A stretch of 64,000 bases of DNA from positions 47,840,771 to 47,904,770 of the forward strand of contig CM066737.1 in assembly GCA_033961575.1 (NCBI GenBank), in the 5' to 3' direction. The notes under the pieces are model-generated. The model saw only the letters and a program-made list of their open reading frames with translations, did no database searches and had not been told where the DNA came from. Each line of letters opens with the position of its first letter. Position 1 is the first letter of the stretch. The translations under genes and the position numbers were made by a program. This DNA is from Aselliscus stoliczkanus (Eukaryota > Chordata > Mammalia > Chiroptera > Hipposideridae). Below, one piece after another: positions 55,491 to 64,000 of this stretch.

Positions 55491-56160
55491 CAATTGTTAC
55501 AGAGCTAAGTGGTTCTAGAAGTCTAATCAGCCACATTGTTGGCTGGATTTCAGGTATCTCAGAGTGACCTGTCATGTCCCTTTACTTCACTCTCATGAAC
55601 ACCACAGTTACCCTCCTCTGGTTATAGATCATAGTTTGCATGCTGTTGAGCTTCTTCCCTTCTCCCTCTGCTAGTGTTGGAGCAACATGATGGGACTGCA
55701 GAAGCTGCAGAGGCAGACATGGAGAGGAAGAAACAGATTTGCCAATGAGGGCCTCTGAGGGAAGCAGCACTGGGAACTGACATTCAGGCTTTGAACACTG
55801 TTCCTCCCTCCTTCCAAGGCATATCCATTGCCCTGGCAACCCCATGGTGGACCTTGAGGGATACACAGAGATTTCAGATGAGCTTTGTGTAGGAATCTGC
55901 ATGCAATGGCTCTGGGAAAGTCCCCTAAATCATATCAGACCAACTCCAATCTTACAGCAAAGGTCCATCCTGAGCTGCTAAAGTCATTCACAAAGTAGCC
56001 AGGGAAGTAGCTCAGCTTACATGAAGAATAAGAGCCCCACTCAGACCTTCTGCATGGTTCCTTTGCCACAATTCAGCTGTAGTGGAAAGACCAGCTTTCA
56101 GCAGTGTCTCTCCATGTTCCTCCCCATCCACTTACACGTGCACTTTATCCTTCTCTTAGA
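55491..56160. other. Unique DNA, nothing recognised
   Basis: The minus-strand 106-codon frame at 55582-55902 has no motif and is treated as chance. Confidence 0.45.
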
Positions 56161-56164
56161 AGAG

Positions 56165-56345
56165 GGTTCCTCAGTGCTGGATGTGTTTGAGAATCATCTG
56201 TAGAACTTCTGAAACGTACTGATGGTGGGCCACCCTCAAGACCAATTAAATCTGAAGGTCTGGGAGAGGGACCCTGGCACTGTTGATGTTGACAAGCTCC
56301 CCATGATTCTAATGTGCAGCCAGGGCTGAGAATCACTGGACTGGT
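56165..56345 (+). mobile_element. MER5A-type hAT element
   Basis: GTGTTTGAGAATCATCTGTA, AAACGTACTGATGGTGGGCC and TTCTAATGTGCAGCCAGGGC followed by TGAGAATCACTGG, the MER5A right end. Confidence 0.85.
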
Positions 56346-56439
56346 TGAAAACAGAAGGCTCTTAATCAATCTCCTGGTTTCCATGAGTTTCTCCTCCTTG
56401 AACACTATTATTCACCCACTACTTGAAATAGAAAGCCCA

Positions 56440-57055
56440 ACAGCCTCCTGATATGACCCCTATTCACTTTTCTGCTTCCCTCACCCATGAGCCATACCCT
56501 CCAGTCATACCTGGTTCTTTCTCAGTGCACAGAAGCACCACCTAGATTAATCCCATAATAATTTTGCTTACACTGGTTTCTTGACCTAAAATCCCTCCCC
56601 TTATTTGCCTAACACAATGGTTCTCAAATGTGAGGGTTTGTTACAACAGATTGCTGGGCTTCATCCCCAGAGTTTCTGATTCAATATGTCCAACTGGGCC
56701 TGAGATTTGAAACTAATAAATCCCCAAGTGATTTTGATGCTGCTGGTCAACAGCATTTTGAGAACCACCTGCCTGGAAAAAGCTTAGCCTTTAGGCTCAA
56801 ATGCTGCCTTCACTATAAAGCCTTCCTTTACCCCCCACCTCGTAGGTGAAAGAGAGCATTTCTGTTCTGCAGTGCCCTGGTGTTTTATTTGTGTCTCTGT
56901 TGATTACACTTGGTTTTATTTCTGTCTCCTCCATGAGACTATAAAGCCAGTGAGGATGGATTTATGTTGCAGTTATGTTTGTATCTGCTACAATGCTTAG
57001 TGCTACATCTCATAGTGAAAGAGCCCTGTAAATATGTCTTGAATGAAGCTATTTA
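56440..57055 (+). mobile_element. L2 fragment interrupted by a MER5A
   Basis: Left part CCTGATATGACCCCTATTCA. Right part AAATGCTGCCTTCACTATAA, GTGTCTCTGTTGATTACAC and CTCCATGAGACTATAAAGCC. The two are successive L2 segments, broken by the element at 56613-56772. Confidence 0.7.
56613..56772 (+). mobile_element. MER5A-type hAT element
   Basis: ACAATGGTTCTCAAATGTGA, CTTCATCCCCAGAGTTTCTG, GATTCAATATGTCCAACTGG and TTTTGAGAACCACCTG. Inserted in L2. Confidence 0.83.
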
Positions 57056-57507
57056 CTCTCACATGTAGAAGGAGCCTGGGTGTGTGGGCAACTTTTGCAA
57101 ACTGAAATTGAGTCACATAGGATAGCGCCATTCTTTCATTGTGTAGTGTGAGCCTGAAAGGCTTCATCTTTAATTTACGATTCAGTAGAATCTGCTCTCC
57201 CCTTCCTGAATTTCCAAAAGGCCTCTTTCAAAATGACCCTGCAGTCCAGAAAGAAATGACTCTAGCAGGATCTACCCTTGGCAAACTTTAAGAAAACAAC
57301 ATTTATCTTCAGCATCTTTCTATCTCCACTGATTTCAGATTCCTTCTCTCCTGTTCCCAAGCACCGGGGTTTTCATGCTGGTCTCCAGCTGTTCAAAAGC
57401 CTCCACAGCAAAGGTTCCTGTGCTCCAGCCAGACTTTTCTGCCATCCTCACATGTCATTTGGTCTCTGGGCTCTGCTAAGATGTTCTGTTGATAGTATAT
57501 CATCTAG
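57056..57507. other. Unique DNA, nothing recognised
   Basis: The 107-codon plus frame at 57278-57601 runs into a MIR and has no motif; rejected as a gene. Confidence 0.45.
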
Positions 57508-57745
57508 ATATAGCACTGTGGTTAAGAGCCTGGGCTTTCGGTTCAAACAGATCCTATGGATTCCTGGATCCACCACTTACCTGCTGTGTAACATTTGGTA
57601 AGTCACTAAACTTCTCTGATGCGACATTTTCTTGCCTGTAATGTGGTCATATCATCATACTTGACAGGGTTATTACAAGGAATACAATAAAATAATGTAT
57701 GTAAAACACATACATTAAATGCTCAATAAATGATTATTACAAATG
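57508..57745 (+). mobile_element. MIR SINE, nearly complete
   Basis: Includes the tRNA-related head (GCACTGTGGTTAAGAGCCTG), the core (CACTTACCTGCTGTGTAACA) and the 3' end (AATGCTCAATAAATGATTAT). Confidence 0.9.
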
Positions 57746-58004
57746 CATTAAATCTATACTATTAATACCTGGTAAGAACTTGCCTAGTTACCCCATCCCA
57801 GGCAGCCTTTGCATTCTAACAACAACCTTGTGAGGCAGGGTCTCTGGGGGAATCCCTCCCTTTTTTGCTGGAACCAGACTGATGTTTGTTTGTTTAAGGG
57901 ATTGACTTTCTCCTCTTTTATTCCAAGAGTGCATCTGAATTAGATTTCATCTCCTATGTGCAGTACTCTGACAGTGCTCCTTCTGGCCCTCCTTTGTTTG
58001 TTTG

Positions 58005-58625
58005 TTTGTGTGTTTGTTTTAAAAAAGACTTTATTTTGTAGAGCAATTATAGATGCAGAGAAAAATTGGGGAAGAGGTGCGTAGAGTCTTCATACACCCC
58101 CTGACCCTACACATATACTGCCTCCCCCACTATCAATATCCCCCAGCAGAGGGGCACACTTGTTATAATTGATGAAGCTACATTGACATGTAATAATCAC
58201 CCAAAGTCCATAGTTTACATTAGAGCTCACTCTTGGTGTTGTACATTATATGGGTTTAGACAAATATATAATAACGTGTATCTATCATTATACGATATAC
58301 CATCTGTGTATCGTACGGAGTAGTAACACTGCTCTAAAAATCCTCTGTGCTCCACTGATTCGTCTCTCTCTCTCACCAGCCTCAGGCAACCACTGATATT
58401 TTTATTTTCTCCATAGTTGTTGTTTTTTCTTGTCTTTTCCAGAATGTTATATAGTTGGAATTATACAGTTGTACCCTTTTCAGCTTGGCTTCTTCTACTT
58501 AGTAATATGTGTGTACAGAATTACCCTTTCAGGATATAAATTGGATAACTTTCTTCCTCTGATTAAACGGTTTCCAGTTGTTTCCCCCTTGCTTGTAGGA
58601 CAAAACCCTAACTCTTTCAATTGCC
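58005..58625 (-). mobile_element. L1M 3' end
   Basis: GACTTTATTTTGTAGAGCAA, CACCCAAAGTCCATAGTTTA, CACTCTTGGTGTTGTACATT and TTTCCAGAATGTTATATAGT match an antisense old L1 3' end. The adjacent TTTGTTTG run on the left is its degraded tail. Confidence 0.8.
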
Positions 58626-58629
58626 AAAA

Positions 58630-58790
58630 AGACCATGATTCAATGGTTCTTAAATGGGAGGTATTTGGAAATTTAAGGGCTTTTTGGTTGTCATGAATAC
58701 CACGGGGACAGTTTGGCATTTAGTGGACAGGGACCAGAGAGGCTAAACTTTTTGTAACCTTGCATATGCAAACTAACACCCTCCACCCCA
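58630..58790 (+). mobile_element. hAT-type MER element
   Basis: TTCAATGGTTCTTAAATGGG, GCTTTTTGGTTGTCATGA and GGCATTTAGTGGACAGGGAC resemble a short non-autonomous hAT family; the name is not assigned. Confidence 0.55.
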
Positions 58791-58834
58791 ATGAAGAATT
58801 ATCCTGCCCAAAAGCCAGTGTCACTTCCATTGAG

Positions 58835-59242
58835 AAACCTTTGAACTCTCCAACTTCATCTCCCACCACTCCCTTGATCTCTGGACCCCACCAGCCACCC
58901 TAGCCTTGTTTCTAGTCCTCCACAGCACCTTGGACCTGCTGTTCTTTCTGCTTGGAATACAATTCTTTTCCGATCAGTCACTTAACTCCAACTGACCTTC
59001 AAATCTCAGTGTAAATCATATTTCTTTGTGGAGGCCTTAATTAACTTCCCATTATAGTGTACATTTCCTTAGAACTGTTTCTTTCCTTCAGAATATTTAT
59101 CTCAGTTTATAATCATAATCACTTGTAATTATTTGATTAATATCTGTCTCACCCATGAGATCAAAAACTCTGAAAAATCAGGCATCACATCTGTTTTTGC
59201 TCACCATTGTATACAGAACCTAGCCCAGTGCTTGGCCAGTAG
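58835..59242 (+). mobile_element. L2 fragment
   Basis: CACTCCCTTGATCTCTGGAC, GACCTGCTGTTCTTTCTGCT, TGTGGAGGCCTTAATTAACT and CAGGCATCACATCTGTTTTT follow L2 3' region order up to CCCAGTGCTTGGCCAGTAGT. The CT repeat at 59246 sits at its 3' end. Confidence 0.8.
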
Positions 59243-59243
59243 T

Positions 59244-59245
<2 letters not shown>

Positions 59246-59305
<60 letters not shown>
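59246..59305. repeat. (CT)n microsatellite
   Basis: About 29 uninterrupted CT units, the longest pure run in the window. Confidence 0.97.
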
Positions 59306-59307
<2 letters not shown>

Positions 59308-61294
59308 ACATAATTAGCTCCTATTTTTATTCAACTCATAAGGGAGAGGGAGCCGCTATCTGCATGCTCTGCTTTCAGGGCTATTAGAACAACTTGCTCC
59401 CACTTGATTCTTTGAGGTAGGCAGCAGAATTGGACAGAGTAGAAAGGCTCATCTCTTTAATTATTCTGCTTGCATTCAAACTCATTAGAATGAAGTCACA
59501 ATGGTTATGTTTCCAATTTCTTCCTGATTCCAAAATGCTGCACATAGACATTCTGATTGATTGCCTGCTCCCCAACCCAATTATATTAAAATAAATGAAG
59601 GAATGTGTAAAGTATGTTGTCTCTTCACTTTTTGATGCTTTCAAGATGTGCAGAGTAACTGTTCAATTTTTAGAAAATTTGGAAAGCACCCTGTCAGGAG
59701 TTTAACAGCCTTGAATTATGATACAAGTGGTGGAGCCCCTTACACCTGAATTCTCTAGTGAGCTCTGCATTGAAAGCCAAGACAACAGGCTGCTGCAGCT
59801 CTAAGTGGTTTAGAGTTGATTTGCTTGCCTTTTGAATGCCATAGTCTACGTAATCAGAAAGAAAGAGAAAGAGTGAGAGCTATGCATAAGTGTATAATGG
59901 GAGAGGGACTGTTGAGAAGGGCAGAAACACACTTCATAGATATTCGACCCAAGGAACAGTGGTGCCAGTCACTGGAGAAACTGGTGATGTATACGGCACG
60001 GAGGTCTTTCCCTGACAGCCTTACTGGGTGCAGGGGAGACTGAATCTGCATTATGGTGTCACTATTGGGATGTCTGTGATTTGAGGACATTTTTTGGACA
60101 TTTAGGAAGTAGCATTCAGCTGAGGTAAGCGTTAGAAAAGTTGGCTCTCACTTGCTTTCCTCATCCTCACTCTCAAGCCTGAATTCAGGGTGACTGCCTT
60201 GTCCCCACTTCCCAATCCTTAGGTTACAATTTGAGATAAAACCAAATAGGCTGGAGCCTGTGCCCTGAATCATTCACTCTGGCGGTTTAGTGCTGCTCCC
60301 TGACTGTTAGCCAGTGTGCACAAAACCCTAAGAAGTGGTTCAGAGCGTTCTGGTGGACCTGTACTTTGTAAATCCAGAGAATGTTCTCCTTCTGCACTCC
60401 CTCAAAGTTCACTGTGACTTATCTGATTATATGGATTTAACACAGATGGGAAAACCAGTCTTCCTAATTTTTAAATCGCCTCCACTCCAGAGCATAAATT
60501 TACAGCCCCAAGCAATGATCTGTGAATCAAACATTTTATTTGGAACTGTGAGTTCAAAAATTTAAATAATGCAAAGCTTCAGTAACCTTGTGGACAGCTT
60601 TTAGGTTTTTCCATTTTTCTACACTTTTGCACTATAGTTTTTATTTAAGTTGGAATGTCATTTTTTAAAAATAAGAAGAGTAGTCATCAATTGTTATTTT
60701 CCAAGGTTTTACTAACCAAAGGGGGGGGGAATCAGAATAGAGAAGCCACTTTTATTTAAAAAGTTAATTCTCGCTCCATGTAAAAATAAATTAATAATAC
60801 TGAATTATATCAAAGTAAAGGTAAACGTTTCCCATCCCTTACTCCCATCTTCCTCTGCCAAAAACCCCACTTTTCCCAGGAGACACTGTAAACAGCTTGA
60901 GCCTTTTGAAAGATGTTGTTTTATAAAAATAATATAACAGACTCTTCAGAATGAATTTTAAACACATCAAGAGGGAACTGGCCCTTACTACTCCCCATCT
61001 CAGGCTGGCAAATTTTTGACCAGGTCCATAGCGTGGAGGAGTGATGCCACATAATGAGGCCATTATCCTTCCAAATGTTCATCCCCAAGGGCTTTTGTTA
61101 ATATTTTTCCCCTGTGAGCCCCATGTTTTCCTATATTTTGCCTACCAAAGTGATTTTATCAAGAAAATTAATTTTTCCAGTCTTCAATAATCAAAGCCAC
61201 ATATAAATGGTCCTGGAATGAGGTTATCTTAGAATATAAGCTGTTCCTTAGGATAAGAAGACATTAGTGAGGGGCTTTACTTTTTTAAATTCAT
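59306..61294. other. Unique DNA, nothing recognised
   Basis: The longest repeat-poor stretch of the window (about 2 kb). No exon or RNA gene that I can support. A G9 run lies at 60721-60729. Such a repeat-poor island could hold conserved non-coding sequence, but nothing here proves it. Confidence 0.5.
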
Positions 61295-62060
61295 GTACTC
61301 ATTCATTCAACAAATAATTATTGAAGTATCAAAATAGTCTAGGCACTGTTCCAGGCACTGTATCCAGGGGATATAGCAGTAACAAACCACCAAAGTTCCT
61401 GTCTTGGAGGAGATAACATTTTGGTGAGGTGAGATAAACAATAATAAATAAATAACAGATATGTCAGGTGATGATAAATAATGTGGAGAAAATCAAAGAA
61501 GAGTAAGGTGGATAGGGACTGCTAGGGGTTGGGATGCTGTTTTATATGGATGATCAGGAATAGTCCCTCTAAAGCCAATATTTAAGCAGAGATCTGAAGG
61601 AAGTGAGGAAATTAACTAAAGGTGTATCTGGGAGAAGAGTATTGCTAGCAGGAGGAATGAAAAGTGCAAGGATTTCTGAGGCAGGAGTGTATAATTGGTG
61701 TGTGTTTTAAAGAAATCCTATTGTATTCCATTGTGACTTAAGCATAACAAGCAAAAAGAGAAAGTAACAGAAGATGACATCAAAGAGATAGCTAAGAGCA
61801 AATCAGGTAAAAATTTTTGCCTTTCCTATTAATGAGCTTGGAGTCATTAATAGGGGAGTATTTTAAGCAGAGGAGCAGAGTGATTTAACTTATGTTTAAA
61901 AAAGATCACTCTGAGTGCTATTTTGAAGAAAATATTCTGTGCAAAGAATGGGGAGGCAGGTTTCAAGGGGTAAAGGAAAGAAACAGCTAGGCCAGTTAGG
62001 ATGCTGTTGTGATCATTCAAGCAAAAGGAGATAGAGGCTATTGACCCCATGGTAGCAGAG
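61295..62060 (-). mobile_element. L2 fragment, long
   Basis: CATTCATTCAACAAATAATT, AGGCACTGTTCCAGGCACTG, CAGAGATCTGAAGGAAGTG, GGAGAAGAGTATTGCTAGC, AAGCAGAGGAGCAGAGTGAT and AAAAAGATCACTCTGAGTGC form about 770 bp of antisense L2 in continuous order. Confidence 0.82.
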
Positions 62061-62149
62061 AAGGGAGTGAAAACTGATTATATTCTAGATATATTTTATA
62101 AATGGAACTGATGGATTAAATATGAAGTGTGAAAGAAAGAGAAAAATTG

Positions 62150-62290
62150 AAGATTCATTCATTCATTTATTCAACAGATATTGACTGAACACCTTCTATG
62201 TACCAGTTACTGTTCTGTGTGCTTGAGACAGGGCAGTGAACAAAGTAAACAAAAATCCCCACCTTCATGGAGCTTACCTTCTAGTGGATA
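62150..62290 (-). mobile_element. L2 3'-end fragment
   Basis: CATTCATTTATTCAACAGAT, GAACACCTTCTATGTACCAG and CACCTTCATGGAGCTTACCT: a second, separate L2 3' end. Confidence 0.8.
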
Positions 62291-62560
62291 ATAATAACTG
62301 ACATTTATTAAGTACTTGTATTTTCTAAGATCTTTTGCTTTCTTAATTCATTTAATCCTCACCACAACTCAATAAGGTATGTATGTATGTATGTATGTAT
62401 GTATGCATGCATGCATGCATGTATGGTGTTATCTCCATTTTTCACATGATTACCCTCACAGAGAGGGTAGTTCTTTGAAGTAGCAAAGCCTTGTTTGAAA
62501 CAGGAAATTCTTCTGCTCAAGAGTCTGAGTTCAAATCACTATACACCACTGCCCCTCTAC
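62291..62560 (-). mobile_element. MIR SINE with an internal microsatellite
   Basis: ATAATAACTGACATTTATTA, TTCATTTAATCCTCACCACA and, beyond the TATG repeat, ATCTCCATTTTTCACATGAT and GAGTCTGAGTTCAAATCACT. Confidence 0.75.
62378..62425. repeat. (TATG)/(CATG)n microsatellite
   Basis: Seven TATG units, then four CATG, then TATG, arising inside the MIR. Confidence 0.95.
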
Positions 62561-62594
62561 CAGGCCGGTATTTTCACATCAAGAGTCAAAGCTG

Positions 62595-63004
62595 GGGCCG
62601 GCCGAGTGGCGCATTGGTTAAGCGCTGGTTTTGGGATGCCAGCAGCCCCGGTTCGGATCCCACATGAGGGCCAGTGACACTGCCCTCTACAGCTAACAAC
62701 AGCTCCACCTGGAGCTGGGCTGTGCGAGCCCCGGTGATGGTGTGGGCTGCAGCCCCTGCTGCAGTGGCCTGCCATAGGCTACAGTGAGTGGCCCGCAGCC
62801 AGCGTGAGCGGCTGGCAGCCAGCGCGAGCTGCCAATAGCCGCGGTGAGCGACCGATCTGCCTCATCCGGGAAGAGCGCAATGACGATACTAACAGTGAAG
62901 CAACATCCTCCGCAACTAAACTGAAGAACAAAAAGACAGCAACTTGTCTGTTGCCCTTTCCAGATTCCCCAACGCTGTTCCCCTCCACCAATTCCCCAAT
63001 AAAA

Positions 63005-63038
<34 letters not shown>
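62595..63038 (+). mobile_element. tRNA-derived SINE, class B, young-looking
   Basis: Complete long form: GGGCCGGCCGAGTGGCGCAT, B box GGTTCGGATCC, body, AATAAA (62998-63003), TCTTT (63005-63009) and an uninterrupted poly(A) of about 31. A perfect duplication AAGAGTCAAAGCTGG lies at 62581-62595 and 63039-63053. Many CpGs remain. Of the class B copies this looks the most recent. Confidence 0.96.
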
Positions 63039-63043
<5 letters not shown>

Positions 63044-63168
63044 TCAAAGCTGGATCCCCTAAATGCAAACCAGGAATCCCAAAAGCTAGATGACTCAAAG
63101 TTTTTTTGGCCTGAAAAACTATAAGACTGCACTTATCATTTATTTGATTCTAAACATAAAGTAGTAAC

Positions 63169-63520
63169 CTGGTTCTATGGACTAAATTGTGACCTCCCAA
63201 AATTCATATATTGAAACCCTAATTCCAATGTGATGGTATTTGGAGATGGGCCTCTGAGAAGATGAGGTCATGAGGGTGGAACCATCATGATGGCACTAGT
63301 GTCCTTATAAGAAGAGACACCAAAATGAGGACATGTGAGGACAGTGAGGAGGCTGTCTGCAAACCAGAAAGAGGGAGCCCTAACTAGGAATGGGATTGAC
63401 CAGAACCTTGATCTTCGATTCCAGCTTCCAGAACTGTGAGAAATAAATTCCTGTTGTTTAAGCCAGCATTCTATGGTATTTTATTATTGCACTCCAAATT
63501 GACTAATACTCTTGGGCATA
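63169..63520 (+). mobile_element. MLT1-like LTR
   Basis: CCCAAAATTCATATATTGAA, GAGATGGGCCTCTGAGAAGA, AGTGTCCTTATAAGAAGAGA, CCAGAACTGTGAGAAATAAA and the terminal GACTAATACT. A solitary LTR. Confidence 0.8.
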
Positions 63521-63784
63521 GAAAGACTTGGGCCAGTGATTACTCTCTAAATGTTCTGTATCAGTTAACACAAAATGTTGTGTCATAGGACCATGTAAGT
63601 GTTAGCTCTAATAATCCATTAGAATGGCTAAGTAGGTTTCAAAAGGGCAGCAGTCGTCAGTCCTACTGAGAAGCTGACATACTGCCAGGCAAATCAGGAG
63701 GCCCTCATCAGTGAAACTACTCTGGGATTCTTCCATTGAAATCTCCCATCAGAAATGTGTGTGAACAAAAGTGAAAAAGAGATT

Positions 63785-64000
63785 TTCTGGTCAAGATGGC
63801 AGAGTAGGTAAATGCTGTACTTACTTTCTCTCACGACCACATCAAAATTACAACTAAACTACAGAACAATTATCATTGAGAGTCATCTGGTCTTGCTGAA
63901 CCGAAGCCCTAAAACTACAGACATACAGAAGAAGCCACATCAAGACTGGTAGGAGGGGCAGAGTTGCAGAGTGGTCTGGTCCCACACCCACATATGACCA
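63785..64000 (+). mobile_element. L1 5' UTR, cut by the window edge
   Basis: TCAAGATGGCAGAGTAGGTA, then ATCAAAATTACAACTAAACT, matches the older-type L1 5' end seen in complement at 47126 and below. A YY1-like core lies at 63793-63802. The element continues beyond 64000, so whether it is full length is unknown. Confidence 0.8.

Noticed and set aside
59306..61294. Unannotated gene in the repeat-poor stretch
   Set aside because: Only short frames without motifs; repeat paucity alone does not support a gene.

Overview
The window is non-coding mammalian nuclear DNA packed with transposable elements. I found no protein-coding exon, rRNA, functional tRNA or CRISPR array that I can support. The ancient repeats (MIR, L2, MER5-type hAT, MLT1-like LTRs, L1M, Tigger) show a placental mammal. 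About 22 copies of an unusual tRNA-derived SINE, together with the sequence of the younger L1 3' ends, suggest a bat. A rhinolophoid (horseshoe or leaf-nosed bat, Rhin-1-like SINE) is my best guess. The SINE assignment is from memory and needs a Repbase or Dfam search.

Layout. 1-7.8 kb: mostly unique DNA with three tRNA-SINEs, a MIR and a 5'-truncated antisense L1 (4.26-5.66 kb). 7.8-20.9 kb (block 1): an ancient sense L1M that absorbed SINEs, a twin-primed L1 (11.44-15.49 kb) that itself holds a 2.8 kb rearranged L1 (12.32-15.12 kb), a mariner fragment, and a 4.4 kb L1 (16.15-20.53 kb). 20.9-33.5 kb: unique DNA with SINEs, MIR, L2, two LTR-like elements and microsatellites. 33.69-47.13 kb (block 2): one nearly full-length antisense L1 (about 6.2 kb once its insertions are removed) inside a MIR, whose halves lie at 33.57-33.69 and 47.15-47.29 kb. 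This L1 carries an apparent 3' transduction and later insertions: two twin-primed L1s, a mariner MITE, a Tigger, trimeric and short SINEs, and a second rearranged L1. 47.3-64 kb: unique DNA with MIR, L2, MER5-type elements, SINEs and CT repeats. The window ends in the 5' UTR of another sense L1.

The most notable observation is a rearranged, non-autonomous L1 form. Two copies lie in opposite orientations at unrelated sites (12322-15124 minus; about 42053-45337 plus). Both have a 5' UTR and ORF1, lack nearly all of ORF2, and share the same two internal junctions, including a tandemly duplicated 3' region. A deletion derivative therefore seems to have been mobilised more than once. The upstream junction can be read as a GT-AG splice.

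The SINEs fall into four related architectures: (A) a head of about 100 bp plus poly(A); (B) the same head plus a body of about 330 bp ending in AATAAA and TCTTT; (C) a second head of about 140 bp; (D) a trimer of tRNA-like units sharing the class B tail. Many copies have clear target-site duplications, so the nesting order can be read directly.
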